Source of the DNA: JANMEX01 sp043744175
Lineage (GTDB): Bacteria; Pseudomonadota; Alphaproteobacteria; Rhizobiales; Rhizobiaceae
DNA: 13,908 bases
NCBI GenBank assembly: GCA_043744175.1
Contig: JAYTVD010000173.1
Span: 1 to 13,908 of the forward strand
Direction: 5' to 3'
Program-made: the position numbers and the translations under genes
Notes under the pieces: generated by a model
Told to the model about the DNA's origin: nothing
Database searches by the model: none
Seen by the model: the letters and a program-made list of their open reading frames with translations, nothing else
Shown: positions 5,888 to 13,134 of the stretch, piece by piece
How the letters are laid out: every line of letters begins with the position of its first letter
Numbering within the stretch: the stretch's first letter is position 1

Positions 5888-6406
5888 ATGGCTGGTAGTT
5901 TGAACAAGGTAATTTTGATTGGAAATCTGGGTAAGGACCCAGAAGTGCGCAAAATGCAATCAGGTGACTCCGTAGTCAACTTCTCGCTTGCGACTTCAGA
6001 ATCTTGGCGCGACAAAAATTCCGGCGAGCGCAAGGAAAAAACCGAGTGGCACAATATCGTTATTTTTAACGACCAAATTGCCAAGATTGCCGAGCAATAT
6101 CTCAAAAAGGGCATGAAAGTCTACATTGAAGGCGCCATGCAAACGCGCAAGTGGACAGATAATTCAGGCGTGGAAAAATACACCATTGAAATCGTGCTGC
6201 AGAAGTATCGTGGAGAATTGCAGATGCTTGATAGCCGCAATGAAGGTTCAAGCCGTAGCGGTGGTGGTGAGTATGACCAAAGTGAAGGCTCTGATTTTGG
6301 CCGTTCCAGCCCGATGCCATCATCAGGTGGTTCGCGTACTCCAGCGCCAGCACAATCTGGCGGCGGGAGCTTCTCACGTGACTTGGATGATGAAATCCCA
6401 TTTTGA
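5888..6406 (+). CDS. ssb: Single-stranded DNA-binding protein SSB
   Basis: 172 residues. SSB coats single-stranded DNA in replication, recombination and repair and recruits partners through its C-terminal tip. An OB-fold domain covers about residues 1-110, opening with the typical SLNKVILIGNLGKDPEVR and containing WHNIVIFN and YIEG. A Gly/Ser/Pro-rich linker (about 116-163) leads to the canonical acidic tail DLDDEIPF at the C-terminus. The ATG at 5888 has GAGGG 8 bases upstream; an earlier in-frame TTG at 5867 lacks both this and family support. It is divergent from uvrA, with a LexA box in its own promoter, and convergent with marC, whose stop lies 18 bases beyond the ssb stop. Confidence 0.98.
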   Translation: MAGSLNKVILIGNLGKDPEVRKMQSGDSVVNFSLATSESWRDKNSGERKEKTEWHNIVIFNDQIAKIAEQYLKKGMKVYIEGAMQTRKWTDNSGVEKYTIEIVLQKYRGELQMLDSRNEGSSRSGGGEYDQSEGSDFGRSSPMPSSGGSRTPAPAQSGGGSFSRDLDDEIPF

Positions 6407-6414
6407 TGAGGCGT

Positions 6415-6435
6415 TGGCGCTCGTTTAGTGCGCCA
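6415..6435. terminator. Hairpin at the ssb/marC convergence
   Basis: TGGCGC (6415-6420) and GCGCCA (6430-6435) form a 6-base stem with a 9-base loop across the space between the two convergent stop codons and the last codons of marC. The symmetry suits a two-way terminator, but neither side has a T-tract, so this is weak. Confidence 0.3.
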
Positions 6436-7057
6436 TCAGCACTTTGATCGCATCAAATACAAACTGCACCGCTAGCGCTGCTAGGAGCATCCCCAGTAAT
6501 CGTGTGAGGATGGAGCGGCCAGTTTGACCGAGTAACTTGTCCAAGCGCTCGGCGATCATGAATATTGACCATGTGATCGCCACTGAGACAAGTATGACCG
6601 GGATTAGCGCAACGCGGGATTCAATGGGTCCAAATTTATCAGCAAGCAAAATTGTCGCCGAAATCGTGCCGGGGCCTGCAATCAGAGGCACCGCGAGTGG
6701 AAACGCCGAGATATTTTGAATCATATCCTTGGTGATGGCGATTTCCGCACTAGCTTCGCGGCGCTGCTCGCGGCGCTCAAAGATCATTTCAAAGGCAATA
6801 TAAAATAGTAGCAAGCCACCAGCCAGCTTGAAGGCCGAAATCGTTATGCCAAACAGACCGAGAATTGAGGTTCCAAAAATAGCGAACATCGAGAGCACGA
6901 GCGTGGCAATCACGCTGGAGCGGATGGCGACTTGGTTGCGCTGCTTACGGTCCATGCCGCGCGTCAAAACGAGGAAAAGCGGTGCAAGGCTATGTGGGCT
7001 GATGGTGACCAATATCGTCACCAAAGCGTTTGTCAGGGCGTCATAATTCAAAAACAT
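6425..7057 (-). CDS. marC: MarC family integral membrane protein
   Basis: 210 residues from the ATG at 7057 (an in-frame TTG lies three codons upstream; neither has a strong ribosome binding site). The protein is almost entirely hydrophobic, with about six membrane helices. Family landmarks are visible: an opening helix with the ISPHSLAPLFLVLT loop, FGISI-like LGLFGITISAFKLAGGLLLF, and PLAVPLIAGPGTISATILL, a re-entrant-type Pro/Gly-rich motif repeated in the two halves. MarC (UPF0056) proteins sit in the inner membrane; despite the name, a role in multiple antibiotic resistance was not confirmed in Escherichia coli and the substrate is unknown. The position between ssb and gyrA is the standard Hyphomicrobiales location. 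Confidence 0.92.
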   Translation of the reverse strand: MFLNYDALTNALVTILVTISPHSLAPLFLVLTRGMDRKQRNQVAIRSSVIATLVLSMFAIFGTSILGLFGITISAFKLAGGLLLFYIAFEMIFERREQRREASAEIAITKDMIQNISAFPLAVPLIAGPGTISATILLADKFGPIESRVALIPVILVSVAITWSIFMIAERLDKLLGQTGRSILTRLLGMLLAALAVQFVFDAIKVLMAH

Positions 7058-7233
7058 TACCGTCAAACTCGCTCTTATAAATCCACCTTATATTCGCCAA
7101 ATTACACATAATTCGACTTTTCAACAGGCGTGGTTTTTACCCACCTTACGACAACCGGTTAAGTCTATGAATTCATTATGTTTTAAATCAAAATTTGCTC
7201 CACTCAAAGTTCGCGTTTCTTGGCCCATTAGGC

Positions 7234-7264
7234 TATAAGACAGCTACATTGATTCTATAGATTC
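7234..7264 (+). promoter_or_regulatory. gyrA -10 element and paired GANTC sites
   Basis: TATAAG at 7234-7239 is a good -10 match, without a convincing -35 at 16-18 bases. Right behind it, in the probable 5' leader, are two GATTC sites (7251-7255 and 7260-7264). GANTC is the methylation site of the cell-cycle methyltransferase CcrM in alphaproteobacteria, and such sites in promoters are read by GcrA. Control of gyrA through them is inference. The rest of the marC-gyrA spacer (7058-7233) is AT-rich with no gene. Confidence 0.4.
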
Positions 7265-7274
7265 GGCGGTAAAC

Positions 7275-10028
7275 GTGACTGATCAAAGCCCTTCCAGCAT
7301 GACACCCGGCATTGAGCCAATCTCCATTATGGAGGAAATGCAGCGTTCTTATCTCGACTACGCCATGAGCGTTATCGTAAGCCGCGCGCTTCCTGATGTC
7401 CGCGATGGCTTGAAGCCGGTGCACCGGCGCATACTTTATGCAGCTCATGAAAGTGGTTATCACTGGAATCGTAAATATGTGAAATCCGCCCGTCCCGTTG
7501 CGGACGTGATGGGTAAATACCATCCCCATGGCGATGCTTCGATTTACGACGCGCTGGTGCGTATGGCTCAGGACTGGTCGCTTCGCTTCCCGTTGATTGA
7601 CGGGCAGGGCAATTTTGGTTCCATCGATGGCGATCCACCTGCCGCCATGCGTTACACCGAAGCGCGGCTTTCACGCGGTGCGCATGAGCTTTTGGAAGAT
7701 ATCGACAAAGATACAGTCGATTTCCAGGAAAACTATGACGCCACTACGAGCGAGCCTAAGGTTCTGCCTGCGCGTTTTCCCAATCTTTTGGTCAATGGTT
7801 CCGGCGGCATCGCTGTTGGTATGGCGACTAATATTCCACCGCATAATCTTGGCGAAGTCATTAATGGCTGCGTGGCGCTGATTGACAAGCCGGATATGGA
7901 ACTGACCGAGTTGATGGAGTTCATTCCCGGTCCGGACTTCCCAACAGGCGCACTGATACTTGGCAAGTCCGGCATCTATTCGGCCTATTCCACCGGCCGT
8001 GGCTCAGTAATCATGCGTGGCCGCGCCACCATTGAGCCAATGCGTGGCGACCGTGAACAAATTGTCGTTACAGAAGTCCCCTATCAGGTGAACAAGCTGA
8101 CGATGATTGAAAAGATGGCCGAGCTGGTGCGCGAAAAGCGCGTCGAAGGCATCTCGGATATTCGCGATGAGTCCGACCGTGACGGTTACCGCGTTGTCGT
8201 GGAATTGAAGCGCGATGCGGTTGCGGATGTTATCCTCAATCAGCTCTACAAATACACGCCGCTGCAAACCAGCTTTGGCTGCAATATGGTGGCGCTGAAT
8301 GGCGGCAAACCGGAGGTGATGAACCTCTTGGATATGCTGCACGCCTTCATTAATTTCCGTGAAGAAGTGGTCTCGCGGCGTACCAAATATTTGTTGATGA
8401 AGTGCCGCGACCGCGCCCATATATTGGTTGGTTTGGCCATTGCGGTTGCCAATATCGATGAAGTCATCGAGCTTATTCGTCGTGCGCCAGACCCGGCGAC
8501 CGCGCGCGAACAATTGATGATGCGGCGCTGGCCGGCCCATGATGTTGCGCCGCTCATTGCGCTGATTGATGATCCCATTCATCCGATCAATGATGACCAG
8601 ACTTACAATCTTTCCGACGAGCAAGCGCGCGCAATCCTTGAACTTCGCCTTGCCCGTTTGACAGCTTTGGGCCGTGATGAAATTGCTGACGAGCTTGCGA
8701 AGATCGGTGCGGAAATCACTGATTTCCTTGATATTTTGCGCTCCCGCGTCCGCATCATGACCATCGTCAAAGATGAACTCATAGCGGTTCGCGATCAGTT
8801 CGCCAATCCACGCCGTACCGAGCTTGCAGATGGCGGGCCGGATATGGATGACGAAGACTTAATTGCTCGCGAAGACATGGTTGTAACGGTCTCTCATGCT
8901 GGGTATATAAAGCGTGTGCCGCTTGCGATGTACCGCGCCCAGCGGCGCGGCGGCAAAGGCCGTTCCGGCATGTCCACCAAGGACGAGGATTTCGTCACGC
9001 GGTTGTTCGTTGCCAATACGCATACCCCGATCCTGTTTTTCTCTTCTCGTGGTATTGTGTATAAAGAGAAGGTCTGGCGTCTGCCTATCGGCTCGCCGCA
9101 ATCGCGCGGGAAAGCGCTTATCAATATGCTCCCGCTTCAGCTGGGCGAGCGCATTACCACCATTATGCCACTGCCCGAGGATGAAGGGACATGGGGTGAG
9201 TTGGATGTGATGTTCGCTACCACACGCGGCACGGTGCGGCGCAACAAATTGTCTGATTTCGTGCAGGTAAATCGCAACGGTAAAATCGCGATGAAGCTGG
9301 AAGAAGAGGGCGATGAAATCCTTGGCGTAGAAACTTGCACCGATAATAATGATGTGCTTTTGACCGCTGCTTCTGGCCAGTGCATTCGCTTTGCGGTGGA
9401 TGATGTGCGCGTCTTCTCCAGCCGTAATTCGGTCGGTGTGCGAGGTATCAATATGGCTGATGCTGATCGTGCCATATCCATGACCATTCTTGACCATGTT
9501 AATGCCGAGCCTGCTGAGCGCGCCGCCTATCTCAAGCGCGCCACAGCCGAGCGCCGTTTGGCTGGCGCTGAAGTTGATGATGTGGTGTTGACCAATGAGG
9601 AAGTGACGGAGGAAGCGTCATTGACAGATGAGCGCTATGAGGAGCTAAAAGCTCACGAGCAGTTCATTTTGACCATGACACAGCTTGGCTATGGCAAGCG
9701 CTCTTCGTCATATGATTTCCGCCTGACAGGACGCGGTGGCAAGGGTATCCGCGCCACGGACGTTTCCAAGGTTGCAGAAATAGGGCCGTTGATTGCGGCG
9801 TTCCCGGTTGGCAATGGTGATCAGATTATGATGGTGTCGGATGGTGGAACGCTGATCCGTGTGCCGGTTGATGGCATCCGCATTGCTAGCCGCGCCACAA
9901 AGGGCGTCACGGTTTTCAATACGGCAGAAGGCGAGAAAGTTGTCTCCGTGGAGCGTATTAGTGAGCCGGAAACCGATGAGGAAATTGGAACTGAGACACC
10001 TGTGGGCGATGTTGCGCCTGACGCTTAG
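7275..10028 (+). CDS. gyrA: DNA gyrase subunit A
   Basis: 917 residues. GyrA is the breakage-reunion subunit of DNA gyrase, which with GyrB supercoils DNA using ATP. The catalytic tyrosine is Y127 in AAMRYTEARLS. The quinolone-determining region KYHPHGDASIYDALVRMAQD (81-100) has Ala88 at the place of Escherichia coli Ser83 and Asp92 at that of Asp87. The GyrA box QRRGGKG is at 556-562, opening the DNA-wrapping C-terminal propeller. About 55 extra residues (740-795, charged, Ala/Glu-rich) interrupt the propeller; I take this as an alphaproteobacterial insertion. A second, box-like GRGGKG is at 819-824. The tail is acidic. Start: GTG at 7275 behind GGCGG; the next ATG (codon 9) has no ribosome binding site. 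Divergent from marC. Confidence 0.97.
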   Translation: MTDQSPSSMTPGIEPISIMEEMQRSYLDYAMSVIVSRALPDVRDGLKPVHRRILYAAHESGYHWNRKYVKSARPVADVMGKYHPHGDASIYDALVRMAQDWSLRFPLIDGQGNFGSIDGDPPAAMRYTEARLSRGAHELLEDIDKDTVDFQENYDATTSEPKVLPARFPNLLVNGSGGIAVGMATNIPPHNLGEVINGCVALIDKPDMELTELMEFIPGPDFPTGALILGKSGIYSAYSTGRGSVIMRGRATIEPMRGDREQIVVTEVPYQVNKLTMIEKMAELVREKRVEGISDIRDESDRDGYRVVVELKRDAVADVILNQLYKYTPLQTSFGCNMVALNGGKPEVMNLLDMLHAFINFREEVVSRRTKYLLMKCRDRAHILVGLAIAVANIDEVIELIRRAPDPATAREQLMMRRWPAHDVAPLIALIDDPIHPINDDQTYNLSDEQARAILELRLARLTALGRDEIADELAKIGAEITDFLDILRSRVRIMTIVKDELIAVRDQFANPRRTELADGGPDMDDEDLIAREDMVVTVSHAGYIKRVPLAMYRAQRRGGKGRSGMSTKDEDFVTRLFVANTHTPILFFSSRGIVYKEKVWRLPIGSPQSRGKALINMLPLQLGERITTIMPLPEDEGTWGELDVMFATTRGTVRRNKLSDFVQVNRNGKIAMKLEEEGDEILGVETCTDNNDVLLTAASGQCIRFAVDDVRVFSSRNSVGVRGINMADADRAISMTILDHVNAEPAERAAYLKRATAERRLAGAEVDDVVLTNEEVTEEASLTDERYEELKAHEQFILTMTQLGYGKRSSSYDFRLTGRGGKGIRATDVSKVAEIGPLIAAFPVGNGDQIMMVSDGGTLIRVPVDGIRIASRATKGVTVFNTAEGEKVVSVERISEPETDEEIGTETPVGDVAPDA

Positions 10029-10043
10029 TTGGAGAGAATCACG

Positions 10044-10069
10044 CCACGATTAAAAATGTGACGTGGTTT
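10044..10069 (+). terminator. Weak hairpin after gyrA
   Basis: CCACG (10044-10048) and CGTGG (10062-10066) pair across a 13-base loop and are followed by TTT. Just outside, TCAC (10039-10042) can pair with GTGA (10058-10061), crossing the first stem like a pseudoknot. It is the only terminator-like element close to the gyrA stop, but the stem is short. Confidence 0.3.
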
Positions 10070-10211
10070 CTGCCGTGGATTGAGATTCGTTATTGTGAAG
10101 CATCACAGCTGTGGCTACCAGCATTGCGGTCATCATGGATGCGGCTAGTAAGAGAATGAGCATGGCGGGTTCCAATCGTTTTGTTTCTAAACATGTAACG
10201 AGTGAGACCAT
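10050..10211 (-). CDS. Possible small single-pass membrane protein
   Basis: 53 residues from the ATG at 10211, or 37 from the ATG at 10163, which has GGA 7 bases upstream. The shorter form starts MLILLLAASMMTAMLVATAV, one very hydrophobic helix, followed by a polar Ser/Thr/Asn tail (HNNESQSTAETTSHF). The composition is what a real small membrane protein would show, and it faces gyrA convergently in an otherwise empty spacer. I do not recognise a family, and a chance ORF of this length is quite possible. Confidence 0.3.
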   Translation of the reverse strand: MVSLVTCLETKRLEPAMLILLLAASMMTAMLVATAVMLHNNESQSTAETTSHF

Positions 10212-10331
10212 CACATAGTTCCACTGAACCGATACTGATTAGTCCGTTCATTTTGAGTTCATCTTAGACCAGTGATTAGCCAGTGGATTGATTGGCTTGG
10301 CAATTGTGTATGAAACGGGTAGAGGACGCCC
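10212..10331. other. gyrA-coaD spacer, coaD upstream region
   Basis: No gene is seen. A near-direct repeat, CCAGTGATT (10269-10277) and CCAGTGGATT (10280-10289), lies about 50 bases before coaD. A weak promoter for coaD may be TTGATT (10288-10293) with TATGAA (10309-10314) at a short 15-base spacing. Confidence 0.3.
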
Positions 10332-10826
10332 ATGAAAATCGGCTTTTATACTGGTTCCTTTGATCCAATGACAAATGGTCACCTTGATGTGATTGGCGAT
10401 GCTTTGGATGTTGCCGATAAACTGGTTATCGCGATTGGTGTTCATCCTGGTAAAAAGCCGCTGTTTGATTTTGAAGCACGCGTGGCGCTGATAACCAGTT
10501 CGGTTAGTGCAGTGTTTCCGATGCGCGCGGGCGATGTGTCGGTTCAGTCATTTGACGGATTGGCGGTGGACGCGGCAAATAAAGTTAGCGCTACCATCAT
10601 GGTGCGTGGACTTCGCGATGGCACTGATTTTGACTATGAAATGAATATGGCGGGCATGAACCGTCAAATGGCGCCGCACATCCGCACGTTATTCTTTCCA
10701 GCTAAATCAAATTCGCGGCATATCACTGCCACATTGGTGCGCCAAATCGCATCCATGGGCGGCGATATTACTGGCTTTGTGCCAGAAAATGTTGCTAGCG
10801 CACTCAAATCTCACTTCAACAAATAA
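10332..10826 (+). CDS. coaD: Phosphopantetheine adenylyltransferase
   Basis: 164 residues, the usual length. CoaD transfers AMP from ATP to 4'-phosphopantetheine, giving dephospho-CoA, the penultimate step of coenzyme A synthesis in the cytoplasm. The nucleotidyltransferase signature is clear: FYTGSFDPMTNGHLDVI with TNGH at 14-17 (the T/HxGH motif), Lys42 in GKKPLF, VRGLRDGTDFDYEMNMAGMN (91-110), and SNSRHITATLVRQIA (126-140), equivalent to the ISSTLVR motif. The ATG at 10332 has AGAGG 6 bases upstream. Two cyclophilin genes follow at 10 and then 27 bases, so it likely heads a three-gene operon that ends at the terminator near 12000. Confidence 0.97.
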   Translation: MKIGFYTGSFDPMTNGHLDVIGDALDVADKLVIAIGVHPGKKPLFDFEARVALITSSVSAVFPMRAGDVSVQSFDGLAVDAANKVSATIMVRGLRDGTDFDYEMNMAGMNRQMAPHIRTLFFPAKSNSRHITATLVRQIASMGGDITGFVPENVASALKSHFNK

Positions 10827-10836
10827 AGGTTTACTC

Positions 10837-11415
10837 ATGTCTAAATTGTTCCGGCTTTTGGCCAGCGCTATTTTGTTTGCCACATTCTCATTCGTTGCCC
10901 TTGCTGCGGCTCCTGAGGATACAATGACTATCAAGCTCAAGGACGGTGACGTTACAATCACACTTCGTCCGGACCTCGCTCCAAAACATGTTGCACAGAT
11001 CAAGGCTCTGGTTCGCAAGGGCTTTTACAATGATGTTGTGTTTCACCGCGTGATCGACGGCTTTATGGCGCAGACTGGCGACGGCCAATATGGCAATGCG
11101 GGCAAGAATTACAACAAGGATGCGGCAGGCACTGGCGGTTCGGATTTACCGAATATTCCGGCTGAATTTTCCAAGGAATCATTCGTGCGTGGCACAGTCG
11201 GTATGGCTCGTGCGCAAGATCCAAACTCGGCTAACTCGCAGTTTTTCATTATGTTCGGCGATGGCGCATTCTTGAACGGCCAGTACACTGTTGTTGGCAC
11301 GGTCGAATCCGGCATGGAGCTAGTCGATAAAATCAAACGCGGCGAAGAAGCGCAAAACGGCGTTGTGACAGACCCTGACAAGATGATCAGCGTGAAAATC
11401 GCTGCTGACAAATAA
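10837..11415 (+). CDS. Periplasmic cyclophilin-type peptidyl-prolyl isomerase
   Basis: 192 residues. Catalyses cis-trans isomerisation of proline peptide bonds. The N-terminus, SKLFRLLASAILFATFSFVA then LAAAP, is a typical Sec signal peptide with cleavage likely after an Ala near residue 23-25, so the enzyme should act in the periplasm. The cyclophilin core follows: FHRVIDGFMAQTGDG with Arg71, Phe76, Met77 and Gln79 matching the active site, and SANSQFFIMFGDGAFLNGQY. The histidine of human cyclophilin A (His126) is Tyr150 here, and the tryptophan of its WLDGKH motif is Phe. The ATG at 10837 has AAAGG 7 bases upstream; a longer frame reading back into coaD was not used. It is a tandem relative of the next gene. 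Confidence 0.93.
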   Translation: MSKLFRLLASAILFATFSFVALAAAPEDTMTIKLKDGDVTITLRPDLAPKHVAQIKALVRKGFYNDVVFHRVIDGFMAQTGDGQYGNAGKNYNKDAAGTGGSDLPNIPAEFSKESFVRGTVGMARAQDPNSANSQFFIMFGDGAFLNGQYTVVGTVESGMELVDKIKRGEEAQNGVVTDPDKMISVKIAADK

Positions 11416-11442
11416 TCACAAAAATCAAAGAGGACTAATTTT

Positions 11443-11949
11443 ATGACGACTAAAGACCCGGAAAACACACTGATCTTGGAAACCACCAAGGGCACAGTTG
11501 TGATTGAAATGTTCCCGGAATTGGCTCCCGGCCATGTGGGACGCATCAAGGAATTGGCCCGCGAAGGCGCATATGATGGCGTGGTTTTCCACCGCGTCAT
11601 CGATGGTTTCATGGCGCAAACTGGCGATGTGAAGTTCGGAAAAAAGGGCGGCAAGGATTTCAATCCGTCGCGCGCCGGCATGGGCGGTTCGGACAAGCCC
11701 GATTTGAAGGCCGAATTTTCCAACACCAACCACGGTCGCGGCACGCTTTCAATGGCGCGTTCGCAGAACCCTAATTCTGCCAACTCGCAATTCTTCATCT
11801 GCTTCGGCGATGCCTCGTTCCTGAACCGTCAGTACACTGTTTGGGGCCAAGTAATGCAGGGCATGGAATTTGTCGACAAGATCAAGCGCGGCGAACCTGT
11901 GTCAGATCCAGATTCAATCGTCAGCGCCAAGATTGCTGCGGACGTTTAA
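11443..11949 (+). CDS. Cytoplasmic cyclophilin-type peptidyl-prolyl isomerase
   Basis: 168 residues with no signal peptide, so probably cytoplasmic and helping protein folding. The core FHRVIDGFMAQTGD carries Arg51, Phe56, Met57 and Gln59 of the active site, with NPNSANSQFFICFGDASFLN (109-128) beyond. Compared with its upstream neighbour it has the same cyclophilin loops (a GGSD motif, KIKRGE, IAAD at the end), so the two arose by tandem duplication with one copy routed to the periplasm. The ATG has GAGGA 8 bases upstream and follows the previous stop by 27 bases. It is the last gene before the terminator at 11985. Confidence 0.95.
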   Translation: MTTKDPENTLILETTKGTVVIEMFPELAPGHVGRIKELAREGAYDGVVFHRVIDGFMAQTGDVKFGKKGGKDFNPSRAGMGGSDKPDLKAEFSNTNHGRGTLSMARSQNPNSANSQFFICFGDASFLNRQYTVWGQVMQGMEFVDKIKRGEPVSDPDSIVSAKIAADV

Positions 11950-11984
11950 TTTCTGCATTTGTAAAATGAACTAGATATTGTATT

Positions 11985-12023
11985 GGCCTGCCGTTGCCGT
12001 GCTGCGGCGGGCCTTCATTTTTT
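11985..12023 (+). terminator. Rho-independent terminator of coaD-ppi operon
   Basis: GGCCTGCCG (11985-11993) pairs with CGGCGGGCC (12005-12013): nine pairs including one G-U, an 11-base loop, then TTCATTTTTT. It lies between the second cyclophilin and queA, so it separates the coaD operon from the queA-tgt operon. Confidence 0.85.
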
Positions 12024-12036
12024 GCGGTTAAACCAT

Positions 12037-13134
12037 ATGCGCGTCGATCAGTTTGATTTCGAGCTTCCGGAAGAGCGTATCGCGCTGCGACCAGCGGAGC
12101 CACGCGAAAGCGCAAAGCTGTTGTTGATTTCTGGCACTGATATTTCGGACGCGACCGTCGCTGATTTGCCGAGTTTGCTTCGCGCGGGCGACGTATTGGT
12201 TTTCAACGATACCAAGGTGATACCCGCGCAGCTGTTTGGCCTTCGCGAGCGGGATGGCAACTTTGCCCGCGTTGAGGCAACTTTGCATATGCGTGAGAGC
12301 GCGAGTGAATGGCGGGCATTTCTGCGCCCCTCTAAGCGCGCGAGAGTCGGCGATCTCATCCGTTTTGGCCATGACGAAGGCGCCTGTATGCTGGGCCAGC
12401 TCGACGCAACAGTTGCGGAAAAGACTGATGGCGGTGAAGCGCTGTTGCGTTTTGATTTCTCGGGTCCACACTTAGATGATGCTATCCGCACGGTCGGCCA
12501 TATCCCAATTCCGCCTTATATTGCCGCCAAGCGCAGTGATGATGCCCATGATTTGACGGACTACCAGACTATTTACGCCCGCGAAGAAGGTGCTGTTGCC
12601 GCGCCTACGGCTGGCCTACATTTCACGCCAGAACTGTTTGCGACCTTAGATGCCAAGGGCATCGAGCGGCATTTTGTGACGCTACATGTCGGCGCGGGAA
12701 CGTTTTTACCGGTGAAAGTGGACGACACAAAAGACCATAAAATGCATCACGAGGTGGGGCAGATTAGCACTGCCGTTGCCGCAAGCCTGAACAAGGCCAA
12801 GCGTGAGGGACGCCGGATTATCGCAGTCGGCACCACATCGCTGCGCCTCTTAGAAAGTGCTGCCAATGCTGATGGCACGTTGCAAGAATGGTCGGGAGCG
12901 ACGGATATTTTCATTACGCCGGGCTACAAATTCAAATTTATCGACGGTTTGATGACCAATTTTCACCTGCCGCGTTCCACGCTTTTCATGCTGGTGTCTG
13001 CACTCGGCGGATACGACACAATGAAGGCGGCTTATGCGCACGCCATTCAATCTAGCTATCGTTTTTACTCCTACGGTGATACCAGCCTGATTTTACCACA
13101 AGGGCAGGGCACAAATGCCCTTCTAAACACATGA
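12037..13134 (+). CDS. queA: S-adenosylmethionine:tRNA ribosyltransferase-isomerase
   Basis: 365 residues, full length. QueA moves the ribosyl part of S-adenosylmethionine onto 7-aminomethyl-7-deazaguanine in tRNA, making epoxyqueuosine. Family blocks are present: MRVDQFDFELPEERIALRPA at the N-terminus, VLVFNDTKVIPAQL (53-66), APTAGLHFT (189-197), VTLHVGAGTFLPV (204-216), and NFHLPRSTLFMLVSALGGY (328-346). The ATG at 12037 fits the family N-terminus; the ribosome binding site is poor (GCGG). An upstream extension to 11983 would run through the terminator stem and is rejected. The stop overlaps the tgt start as ATGA, so both queuosine genes form one translationally coupled operon. Confidence 0.97.
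   Translation: MRVDQFDFELPEERIALRPAEPRESAKLLLISGTDISDATVADLPSLLRAGDVLVFNDTKVIPAQLFGLRERDGNFARVEATLHMRESASEWRAFLRPSKRARVGDLIRFGHDEGACMLGQLDATVAEKTDGGEALLRFDFSGPHLDDAIRTVGHIPIPPYIAAKRSDDAHDLTDYQTIYAREEGAVAAPTAGLHFTPELFATLDAKGIERHFVTLHVGAGTFLPVKVDDTKDHKMHHEVGQISTAVAASLNKAKREGRRIIAVGTTSLRLLESAANADGTLQEWSGATDIFITPGYKFKFIDGLMTNFHLPRSTLFMLVSALGGYDTMKAAYAHAIQSSYRFYSYGDTSLILPQGQGTNALLNT

Noticed and set aside
8004..8624. 206-codon ORF on the minus strand opposite gyrA (and a similar one at 8859-9497)
   Set aside because: Antisense shadows of a strongly conserved gene; protein sequences are low in order and show no recognisable domain.
11109..11798. 229-codon minus-strand ORF across both cyclophilins with an internal repeat
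   Set aside because: The repeated segment (KNCELAE...) simply reflects the duplicated cyclophilin genes on the other strand.
11983..12036. Longer N-terminus for queA
   Set aside because: It would translate the terminator stem and has no counterpart in the QueA family; the ATG at 12037 gives the normal N-terminus.
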